Below, in pieces: positions 1-4,530 of a stretch of DNA of 5,652 bases. The position numbers were made by a program, and so were the translations under genes. Position 1 is the first letter of the stretch. Each line of letters opens with the position of its first letter. A model generated the notes under the pieces. That model was not told the DNA's origin, did no database searches, and was given only the letters and a program-made list of their open reading frames with translations. Origin of the DNA: Pseudomonadota bacterium (GTDB lineage Bacteria > Myxococcota > Bradymonadia > UBA4248); NCBI GenBank assembly GCA_017629415.1, contig JAGBXG010000332.1, positions 1 to 5,652 on the forward strand, given 5' to 3'.

Positions 1-2
1 AG

Positions 3-65
3 GGCGATAGTGAGGTCGCAGCTGATGAAAAAAGCGAATCTATCAGTTTTCGACAAATCAAATGA
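3..65 (+). CDS. C-terminal end of an upstream gene (partial, tentative)
   Basis: One plus-strand frame is open from the window edge and ends in TGA four bases before the terminator hairpin that follows. It encodes 20 residues of polar, acidic-to-basic sequence ending SISFRQIK. A second frame is also open and stops at 76-78, but that stop lies inside the hairpin loop, which makes it the less likely choice. There is too little sequence to assign a family. The placement just upstream of a terminator is the only support for calling it coding. Confidence 0.35.
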   Translation, partial: GDSEVAADEKSESISFRQIK

Positions 66-69
66 AATT

Positions 70-91
70 GTCGCCTGAGCGGCGACCTTTT
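70..91 (+). terminator. Probable intrinsic terminator of the upstream gene
   Basis: A perfect 6-bp stem GTCGCC/GGCGAC closes a 5-base loop (TGAGC) and is followed by CTTTT. The stem is GC-rich and the U-tract is short, so termination may be only moderate. Its position directly after an in-frame stop codon supports the call. Confidence 0.55.
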
Positions 92-162
92 GCGGCTTCT
101 ATTCTCCTAAAACGCCTGTCAGACGCAATGAAGCACGGCATGGGGCCGGCAAATATGCGCAC

Positions 163-170
163 AAAAGGAG
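163..170 (+). promoter_or_regulatory. Shine-Dalgarno site of the VWA gene
   Basis: AAAAGGAG lies 3 bases before one ATG (174) and 6 bases before a second, in-frame ATG (177). The longer spacing is the normal one, so the second ATG is the preferred start. Confidence 0.7.
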
Positions 171-176
171 AATATG

Positions 177-917
177 ATGGCGAACCAAATGACAGAACTC
201 GTTTTTATCATCGACCGCAGCGGATCCATGTCTGGTAAAGAAAAAGCGACTATCCAAGGATTTAACGGTATTTTGGATGATTACAACAGCCTCAATCGCA
301 AGGCATTCCAAAATCGTGGTTGTCAAACAAGCAAATTGGATATATCCGAAGAGCCCAATTGGAATCATCATACGGGCAACAAAGTTTTGGTAACGACTGT
401 ACTGTTTGATCATGAATACGATATGCTTCATTATCGCCGCCCGATTCAACATATCAAGCCCATGACCAAAGCGGATTACGTGCCTCGCGGGTGTACGGCG
501 TTATACGATGCCATCGGACAGACGATTCACCATATCGTCAATGGTCATCGGCATGATAACGATGCCGAGCGTCCCTCCAAAGTTCTGTTTGTCATTATGA
601 CGGATGGTATGGAAAACGCGAGCCATCATTACTCTTCAGAAGCTGTCAAACGCATGATTCGCACTGAAACCGAAAAATATCATTGGGAATTCATGTTTCT
701 CGGTGCCAATATCAATGCCGCCGAAAGTGCCGAAGAAATCGGCATTGCCGCAAGCTGTGCCGCTCAGTTTGACGCTGACTGCGACGAAGACGTCGAATGT
801 TGTATGGATGGCATGCGCAATCTCGTGATGCGATGCTGTGAAGCGCCGCAAATGTCACTTTCAGAACAAATGGACGATGATTGGCGCGGGAAATTACGCA
901 GAAATTGCAATAAATAA
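177..917 (+). CDS. VWA (MIDAS) domain protein, cytoplasmic
   Basis: This 246-residue protein has no signal peptide or membrane segment. Counting from the second ATG, it opens with a hydrophobic strand running into the MIDAS motif DRSGSMSG (Asp13, Ser15, Ser17). The conserved threonine follows in RGCTALYDAI (Thr107) and the second aspartate in MTDGMEN (Asp143), so the metal site looks complete. The KYHWEFMFLGANI block near residue 174 is typical of a group of short stand-alone VWA proteins that I recall from gut bacteria. VWA domains bind ligands through a divalent metal; the partner here is unknown. Two oddities are a polar stretch of about 30 residues (about 38-69), where relatives I remember are shorter, and a C-terminal tail with paired cysteines (CC at 208-209 and 220-221). 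The gene appears to be a single transcription unit between two terminators. The family call is firm and the function is open. Confidence 0.9.
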   Translation: MANQMTELVFIIDRSGSMSGKEKATIQGFNGILDDYNSLNRKAFQNRGCQTSKLDISEEPNWNHHTGNKVLVTTVLFDHEYDMLHYRRPIQHIKPMTKADYVPRGCTALYDAIGQTIHHIVNGHRHDNDAERPSKVLFVIMTDGMENASHHYSSEAVKRMIRTETEKYHWEFMFLGANINAAESAEEIGIAASCAAQFDADCDEDVECCMDGMRNLVMRCCEAPQMSLSEQMDDDWRGKLRRNCNK

Positions 918-931
918 TATATATAATCAGT

Positions 932-977
932 GTATGGATATCAATATATTAATATTTCAATATACTGATATCCATGC
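932..977. repeat. AT-rich inverted repeat (hairpin) after the VWA gene
   Basis: ATGGATATCA (934-943) pairs with TGATATCCAT (966-975). After one mismatch the stem continues with TATATT/AATATA around an 8-base loop, and outward with a wobble pair and a G-C pair. The stem is about 17 bp with one internal mismatch. It has no T-run after it on the plus strand and abuts the terminator hairpin that follows, with a 2-base overlap. It may protect the mRNA 3' end or be a DNA palindrome. Confidence 0.6.
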
Positions 978-1006
978 CGCCATGATGATAAGGATGGCGG
1001 CATTTT
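974..1006 (+). terminator. Intrinsic terminator of the VWA gene
   Basis: A perfect 10-bp stem ATGCCGCCAT/ATGGCGGCAT with a 10-base loop runs directly into TTTT. The T-run lies only on the plus-strand side, so it serves the VWA transcript and not the convergent lipoprotein gene. Confidence 0.8.
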
Positions 1007-1029
1007 ATCATACAAATAAGAAGTAGGGA

Positions 1030-2355
1030 TTAATCAGCGCACGCAGTCCCTTTGGCATTGCAACCCTTAGGACATTCGCGAGTGCCACCGCTGACATAAT
1101 ATAATTTACCGGATGCTGATTTGGTACAAATCTTAAGCATTTCTTTTTTTGTCGTTTGATTACAGCTGCTGACAATTTCTTCGCCTTCCGTTGTACAGAG
1201 AGCATCTTCATCAAAGCAATCAGCTTTACCATCGACCACATCGCATGTTCGGGGAGTAGAATATAAATCACAGCGTTCGTGTTTCACTTTTTTGGCAGAA
1301 CAGGTTAATGCGATATTATTTTCACAGCGTGAATCAAACTCAGATGTTGTGCATGATTCTGCAGGCACGCAGGCACCATCGGATGAACATGTACCTTTGC
1401 CATCATCACATTTTTCACTTTCTTTCAATTCCCATATCTTTTGACCGTTCACCTCTTTGCAGACAAAGATATCTTGATATGTGGTGCTGGATGTCTCGCG
1501 GCATTTCGTCATGGTAGCATTTAAGGTATCACACGAACTGGCTGCGCAAGCTGTGCCTTCTTCATTACAGCCTTTGGGGCAATTTCTTGCGGATGCACTC
1601 ATATAATAGAGGCTGCCATCGTCTGTTGCCGTACAGCGTTTAACGCTTTCTTTGTTCGTTTTGTCGTTACAATGGGTAACAACTTCTTCTCCTTCGACCG
1701 TACACTTATCTTCATCATCAAGACAATCCGGTGTCGCATCAACCATTTTGCACTGATGAGGAGTTGAATACGCACTGCAGTCAGCTTCCTTCAAACGGTT
1801 CTTATTACATAGAGACATGACGTTATCTTTACAGTGATCAACATAATTATCGGCACAATAAACAGGTTCTGAGCATTCATTAGATTCTGAACATGTACCA
1901 TATCCGCCATAACATGACTGGCTTTCTATACGTTTATAATAAAGTTGATCTGTATTCTCAGGTTGAGCGCATTGATATGTTCTAATATAGGTGGATCCGG
2001 AATTTGCTTTTTCGCAACGTTGAATCTTTTCATCTTTTGTAGTACATTTGTCTTCATCCGACATACAAGAAATGCGATTCTGGGTTTCATATATTTTATC
2101 TGTAATACATTGCTCACTGTTATCTGAGCAAGTCAATTCAGAAGGAAAAGCAATACATAAGCCATCACAGTCTATTGCTGTAATAATATTTTTACTGCAA
2201 TGCCAAATCTGTGTTCCCTGACAGTTAGGAATATATTTATTAGAATCACATGAATCCCCAAGTTTCTCTGTAGAAACGTCAGTTTCTCCGTCACAACTCA
2301 AAGAAAGTGTTGCAAAGACAGAAAGCATAATTATATATAATAATTTTTTCGACAT
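1030..2355 (-). CDS. Cysteine-rich repeat lipoprotein
   Basis: This 441-residue secreted protein begins with a short positive, hydrophobic signal peptide ending LSLS before Cys21, an acceptable though not classic lipobox. It contains 45 cysteines, 44 of them in the mature chain beyond the lipidated one, which fits full disulfide pairing outside the cytoplasm. The cysteines form a repeated lattice. Residues 167-270 and 335-439 share spacings of 7, 9, 8, 8, 6, 10, 11, 17, 3 and 6 residues between successive cysteines and differ only at the first gap. Recurring words are YSTP, EGEE, LYY, CPKGC and GTAC. A degenerate copy of the first half lies at 36-83, and related segments at 97-161 and 275-329 join the blocks. 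I do not recognise a named domain. Asp follows the lipid cysteine, which in E. coli favours inner-membrane retention. A weak GAGAG ribosome site precedes the ATG. The role is unknown; surface binding or a structural role is inference. Confidence 0.85.
   Translation of the reverse strand: MSKKLLYIIMLSVFATLSLSCDGETDVSTEKLGDSCDSNKYIPNCQGTQIWHCSKNIITAIDCDGLCIAFPSELTCSDNSEQCITDKIYETQNRISCMSDEDKCTTKDEKIQRCEKANSGSTYIRTYQCAQPENTDQLYYKRIESQSCYGGYGTCSESNECSEPVYCADNYVDHCKDNVMSLCNKNRLKEADCSAYSTPHQCKMVDATPDCLDDEDKCTVEGEEVVTHCNDKTNKESVKRCTATDDGSLYYMSASARNCPKGCNEEGTACAASSCDTLNATMTKCRETSSTTYQDIFVCKEVNGQKIWELKESEKCDDGKGTCSSDGACVPAESCTTSEFDSRCENNIALTCSAKKVKHERCDLYSTPRTCDVVDGKADCFDEDALCTTEGEEIVSSCNQTTKKEMLKICTKSASGKLYYVSGGTRECPKGCNAKGTACAD
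1039..1353 (-). repeat. Coding repeat copy III of the cysteine lattice
   Basis: This encodes residues 335-439 of the lipoprotein. It matches the copy at 1546-1857 in cysteine spacing at every interval but the first, and in several short words (YSTP, EGEE, LYY, CPKGC, GTAC). The DNA of the two copies has clearly diverged, so the duplication is old and selection has kept the cysteine positions. Confidence 0.8.
1546..1857 (-). repeat. Coding repeat copy II of the cysteine lattice
   Basis: This encodes residues 167-270 and is the partner of the C-terminal copy. Its twelve cysteines align one to one with those of the other copy. It is preceded by a linking segment (residues 104-161) whose own spacing resembles the linker before copy III (residues 275-329). 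Confidence 0.8.
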
Positions 2356-2386
2356 TGTAGACTCTCGTAGTCATGAAAGCTCAGCT

Positions 2387-2392
2387 TTTATA
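2387..2392 (-). promoter_or_regulatory. Candidate -10 element of the lipoprotein gene
   Basis: On the minus strand TATAAA lies about 32 bases before the start codon, giving a leader of roughly 25 bases. No good -35 hexamer stands 16-18 bases upstream, so the promoter may need an activator or may be misplaced. Confidence 0.35.
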
Positions 2393-2397
2393 AAACC

Positions 2398-2423
2398 GAC
2401 TTTGATTTGATGCGTTTAAAGTC
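2398..2423. promoter_or_regulatory. Operator-like inverted repeat GACTTT-N14-AAAGTC
   Basis: Two perfect 6-bp arms have centres 20 bp apart, about two helical turns, as for a dimeric DNA-binding protein. They bracket the expected -35 region of the lipoprotein promoter. With only 6 bp per arm, chance is a real alternative. Confidence 0.3.
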
Positions 2424-2453
2424 AAAAATTCCATAAATAAATGGAATTTTTGA
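2422..2453. terminator. Bidirectional intrinsic terminator
   Basis: AAAAATTCCAT pairs perfectly with ATGGAATTTTT across a 6-base loop (AAATAA), and two more pairs extend the stem to 13 bp. There is an A-run on the left and a T-run on the right, so a U-rich 3' end forms whichever strand is transcribed. It most likely ends the minus-strand transcript of the tautomerase gene before it reaches the lipoprotein promoter. It would also stop plus-strand antisense transcription. Confidence 0.75.
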
Positions 2454-2454
2454 A

Positions 2455-2609
2455 TGTGATGGATTCCAGTTATTGCGGGAATGTCGCGGCTTTGCTTGTG
2501 GGCGCGTGCTATCGGCTGACGCCGATACGCCCTGCGGGCGCGGCTATTTTGCGATGCAAAATACGCCGCGCCTTTGGCAAACCGCAGTGTGCGGCAGGTT
2601 ACTCAAAGG
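2455..2609. repeat. GC-rich structured island, candidate dispersed palindromic repeat
   Basis: This stretch is visibly more GC-rich than its flanks and is almost filled with inverted repeats. They are ATTCC/GGAAT (2463-2482), TATCGGC/GCCGATA (2510-2527), CGCCC/GGGCG (2528-2540), GGCGCGGC-T-ATTTTGC with its partner (2537-2572), and CCGCA/TGCGG (2582-2594). An outer CCTTTG/CAAAGG pair encloses the last. The left part, GGATTCC...CGGGAATG, resembles the ATTCC-N-GGAAT repeats that are dispersed in many proteobacterial genomes, such as the neisserial dRS3 type. An open plus-strand frame runs through it but follows the palindromes and has no ribosome site, so I do not call a gene. It may be a REP/MITE-like element or a structured RNA in the 3' region of the tautomerase transcript. 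Confidence 0.5.
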
Positions 2610-2621
2610 GAAAGCAATATC

Positions 2622-2966
2622 TTAAAAATTACCGCCGTTCCAACCCCACTGTTGTGTTGCAGAATATTTGACATAAATACGATCCGCAGGTGTGCCGATT
2701 TCTTCATTCAAAATATCGCAAATGGCCATCGTTAAATTATTAAAGGCGTTGCCGTTTTCGTTGCCATAAACACTGACATCTACAAACGCCATCGGTGCAT
2801 TCTGATTGCCTTTAAAATACATGCAGGCATCATCATGAATGAGCACCATGAGCCAGGATTCAGATTTGCCAGGCAAAATCTGAATCGCCTGTCCTAAGCG
2901 TGATTTGATCGTGGTTTTGTTCTGTTCAGTGAGTTTTTGAGAAACGGTCAGTTGAATACAGGGCAT
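2622..2966 (-). CDS. MIF-like tautomerase (phenylpyruvate tautomerase family)
   Basis: This 114-residue protein has the length and layout of the macrophage migration inhibitory factor family, small beta-alpha-beta proteins that form trimers. These enzymes use the N-terminal proline, exposed once Met is removed, as a general base to tautomerise phenylpyruvate-like keto/enol substrates. Seen here are MPCIQLTV at the start, LPGKSESW supplying the conserved lysine (Lys34 counting Met as 1), ADRIYVKY supplying the tyrosine seen in MIF, and WGWNGGNF at the C-terminus. MIF's CxxC thiol motif is absent, and a lysine stands where MIF has Asn97. The start is fixed by GGAGG 5 bases before this ATG; an in-frame TTG farther upstream overlaps that site and would bury the catalytic proline. 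There is no signal peptide, so the protein is cytoplasmic unless exported by another route. The gene stands alone. The family call is firm and the substrate is not known. Confidence 0.88.
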   Translation of the reverse strand: MPCIQLTVSQKLTEQNKTTIKSRLGQAIQILPGKSESWLMVLIHDDACMYFKGNQNAPMAFVDVSVYGNENGNAFNNLTMAICDILNEEIGTPADRIYVKYSATQQWGWNGGNF

Positions 2967-2971
2967 CCTAT

Positions 2972-2976
2972 CCTCC
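2972..2976 (-). promoter_or_regulatory. Shine-Dalgarno site of the tautomerase gene
   Basis: GGAGG on the minus strand stands 5 bases before the ATG that gives Met-Pro. It decides the start codon over an in-frame TTG that overlaps it. Confidence 0.8.
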
Positions 2977-2987
2977 AATTATCCATA

Positions 2988-3008
2988 AAACCATCGACAT
3001 GATGGTTT
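2988..3008. promoter_or_regulatory. Inverted repeat in the tautomerase leader
   Basis: AAACCATC and GATGGTTT form an 8-bp stem around a 5-base loop, 11 bases before the ribosome-binding site on the minus strand. It could be a leader hairpin affecting translation or a protein-binding site. Confidence 0.4.
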
Positions 3009-3036
3009 AAAACTTTTTTGACGACATAACGCAAAC

Positions 3037-3059
3037 TCATCACTTGTTACAACTGATGA
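3037..3059. promoter_or_regulatory. 23-bp palindrome, candidate operator
   Basis: TCATCACTTGT and ACAACTGATGA are arms around a single central T, with 10 of 11 positions symmetric. It lies just downstream of the candidate minus-strand -10 element, where a repressor would block the tautomerase promoter. The size and symmetry suit a dimeric repressor, but no regulator gene is in the window. Confidence 0.45.
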
Positions 3060-3068
3060 AACAGAATT

Positions 3069-3097
3069 TTTATTCAACCTTCTGAAATTATCGTCAA
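3069..3097 (-). promoter_or_regulatory. Candidate sigma-70-type promoter of the tautomerase gene
   Basis: On the minus strand TTGACG (3092-3097) is followed after 17 bases by AATAAA (3069-3074). The -35 matches five of six consensus positions and the -10 four of six. The start would be near 3060, giving a leader of about 95 bases that contains the palindrome at 3037-3059 and the hairpin at 2988-3008. Confidence 0.45.
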
Positions 3098-3104
3098 AGA
3101 AGGT
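3077..3104. promoter_or_regulatory. Inverted repeat flanking the candidate -35 element
   Basis: ACCTTCT (3077-3083) and AGAAGGT (3098-3104) are perfect 7-bp arms separated by 14 bases. They lie on either side of the minus-strand TTGACG, a position suited to a protein that controls the tautomerase promoter. Nothing else marks it as functional. Confidence 0.35.
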
Positions 3105-3187
3105 GGAAGATAAAGGGGAAAATATCAAACGAAGAATTCGCTTAACTAAGATATGATTTGTCTTTCTTTACTTTCTAAATTAAAAGT

Positions 3188-3223
3188 CTTATGTCAGTTG
3201 TTAGGTGTTTCAACTGGCATAAG
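3188..3223 (+). promoter_or_regulatory. Leader hairpin before the DUF805 gene
   Basis: CTTATGTCAGTTG pairs over all 13 positions with CAACTGGCATAAG (one pair is G-U in RNA) around a 10-base loop. It ends 14 bases before the ribosome-binding site. TATGTTTTG follows closely, so it could work as an attenuator, an mRNA stabiliser or, as DNA, an operator. I found no convincing promoter upstream; TATGAT at 3152-3157 lacks a matching -35. Confidence 0.55.
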
Positions 3224-3237
3224 TATGTTTTGAATTT

Positions 3238-3243
3238 AGGAGG
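3238..3243 (+). promoter_or_regulatory. Shine-Dalgarno site of the DUF805 gene
   Basis: AGGAGG lies 7 bases before the ATG at 3251. It excludes the earlier in-frame ATG at 3191, which is buried in the leader hairpin and has no ribosome site. Confidence 0.85.
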
Positions 3244-3250
3244 TTTATGC

Positions 3251-3655
3251 ATGGAACCCGTCAAAGAAAAAAACATTGATTTTCTTGAGTGTGTGAAAAG
3301 TTGTTATACAACGAAGTATAAAGATTTTACCGGACGTGCCAGAAGAAGAGAGTATTGGTATTGTTGGCTGATATATGTCATTTTGCAAGGTGTTGTCAGC
3401 ACTATCACAGATACTCTTCTCGGTATTTTAGGCGATGATTCTATTATCGCATGGGGTTTATCACTCGTCCTTTACATTGCTGTAGCCATTCCAAATATCG
3501 CTGTTGCGACTCGTCGTTTGCATGATATCGGCAAATCTGGATGGGCTCAGCTCATTGCATTCATTCCGCTTGTTGGTTGGCTGATTCTCGTTTATTGGCT
3601 GATTAAAGAGGGCGAACCTGGCGATAATAAATATGGCTTGAATCCAAAGTTCTAA
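3251..3655 (+). CDS. DUF805 family inner-membrane protein
   Basis: This 134-residue protein matches the DUF805 (YhaH/YhaI-like) family in length and signature. A short cytoplasmic N-terminus leads to FTGRARRREYW (residues 26-36), then a first membrane span (about 37-59). A second span (about 64-86) runs into the family hallmark RRLHDIGKSGW (88-98), and a third span (about 99-118) is followed by the closing GDNKYGLNPKF. The basic residues beside the first and second spans suggest those faces are cytoplasmic. The molecular function of the family is unknown. The start rests on a strong ribosome site; reading from the earlier ATG would add 20 residues unlike the family. The gene has its own structured leader and stands alone, divergent from the tautomerase gene and convergent with the lipoprotein gene downstream. 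Confidence 0.9.
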   Translation: MEPVKEKNIDFLECVKSCYTTKYKDFTGRARRREYWYCWLIYVILQGVVSTITDTLLGILGDDSIIAWGLSLVLYIAVAIPNIAVATRRLHDIGKSGWAQLIAFIPLVGWLILVYWLIKEGEPGDNKYGLNPKF

Positions 3656-3701
3656 AATCAATAAATTTTAAAATAATATATCCGTTTTGTGATGTCTTGA
3701 T

Positions 3702-3726
3702 GAGCGTCAGGCAGTGCCTGACGCTC
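3702..3726. terminator. Perfect 11-bp hairpin between convergent genes
   Basis: GAGCGTCAGGC and GCCTGACGCTC pair perfectly around a 3-base loop, 10 bases from the stop of the minus-strand lipoprotein gene. Neither strand has a T-run directly after the stem: CCAAAAAAC follows on the plus strand and ATCAAGAC on the minus strand. It is probably a 3'-end structure for both genes, but not a textbook intrinsic terminator. Confidence 0.5.
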
Positions 3727-3735
3727 CCAAAAAAC

Positions 3736-4491
3736 TTAAAAACATGGTTCGTGCATTGCAATTTTTTGATTTTTGCAGGTACAACCTTCGGCTTGCGCAC
3801 ATATCCATGCTTTATAATGTCCATTATCGTTGAATCGGATGTTCTCAGGTACTGTTGAAACATTTCGGCATTCCCAAATGTCCTGAGAATGAGGACGTGT
3901 GACAGGGGCATTGTCGATACCTTGACAAACCAGGCGCCCGCCGGGGCAAATATGTGGATTGAATGATTCTGTCGTCGGGTGAGCCAGCAGAGGACAATGT
4001 TGCGACAAATTTAAGGGACTGCACAATTTGAGTTCATCGGCACAAACTTCGTTGCGGCGACAGATGGCAGGGGGCACGATACCGCATTCACAAGTTTCGA
4101 GATCGCATAGAAATGGCGAAGGTCTGTCGCTGGCTGTGCTGATGGGCACGACATTGTCAGCGCCGGGAAGAACGCAATCGCCAAATACGCATGATGAAGT
4201 TGTCCCGCGCGGCATGCTATTGTGCCAATGCCATGGGCATTCTTGGGTGAAATCCTCAATGACGATATTTTGCGGCGTGTTTTGTGCAATATGTCTGCCG
4301 TCTGCAAGAAGGCAGCCTGCGGCATCGAGGCACAGCTCAGAATCGGATTTCGTCTGCGTTTTATTGTCCATAAATGCTGAAATCGCAGGAGAATCGGGCG
4401 AATCTTGGGAAGCCGCTGATGATACAGACACGGGCGAAGATGAGCATCCGATAAAACAGAAAAACAAAGCCACGATGAGCCATTTTTTCAT
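3736..4491 (-). CDS. Cysteine-rich lipoprotein of unknown function
   Basis: This 251-residue protein starts with a clear signal peptide, MKKWLIVALFFCFIG, before Cys16, with Ser at the next positions, which by the E. coli rule sends it to the outer membrane. A Ser/Pro/Asp-rich spacer (about 17-52) tethers the folded part. Beyond the lipid cysteine there are 19 cysteines between residues 54 and 250. Two similar short words, FLCDLETCEC (127-136) and WICAQAEGCTC (229-239), suggest a repeated small disulfide unit, but no regular lattice like that of the other lipoprotein is seen. I do not recognise a family. GGAG stands 5 bases before the ATG. It follows the antiporter gene by 39 bases on the same strand with no terminator between, so the two are probably co-transcribed. 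The odd number of mature cysteines leaves one possibly free or used in an intermolecular bond. Confidence 0.8.
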   Translation of the reverse strand: MKKWLIVALFFCFIGCSSSPVSVSSAASQDSPDSPAISAFMDNKTQTKSDSELCLDAAGCLLADGRHIAQNTPQNIVIEDFTQECPWHWHNSMPRGTTSSCVFGDCVLPGADNVVPISTASDRPSPFLCDLETCECGIVPPAICRRNEVCADELKLCSPLNLSQHCPLLAHPTTESFNPHICPGGRLVCQGIDNAPVTRPHSQDIWECRNVSTVPENIRFNDNGHYKAWICAQAEGCTCKNQKIAMHEPCF

Positions 4492-4530
4492 ATCAACTCC
4501 AAAATCTCGTGAATGCTGGATGAAGGGGGC

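Noticed and set aside
99..452. Minus-strand frame of 117 codons opposite the VWA gene
   Set aside because: It runs antisense to the MIDAS coding region and across that gene's ribosome site; no family likeness.
1030..2355. Idea that the cysteine repeats form a toxin or immunity system with the VWA gene
   Set aside because: The genes are convergent with separate terminators, and neither shows toxin, immunity or secretion-system features.
2441..2671. Open plus-strand frame of 76 codons through the GC-rich island
   Set aside because: Its ATG lies inside the terminator stem, it has no ribosome site, it follows the palindromes and it ends inside the tautomerase gene on the other strand.
2967..2978. 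TTG start four codons before the tautomerase ATG
   Set aside because: It overlaps the ribosome site itself and would hide the N-terminal proline needed for catalysis.
3152..3157. TATGAT as the -10 box of the DUF805 gene
   Set aside because: No -35-like hexamer lies 15-18 bases upstream and there is no extended -10 TG; kept only as a remark.
3191..3250. Upstream 20-codon extension of the DUF805 gene
   Set aside because: The earlier ATG has no ribosome site and lies in the leader hairpin, while AGGAGG stands 7 bases before the ATG at 3251.
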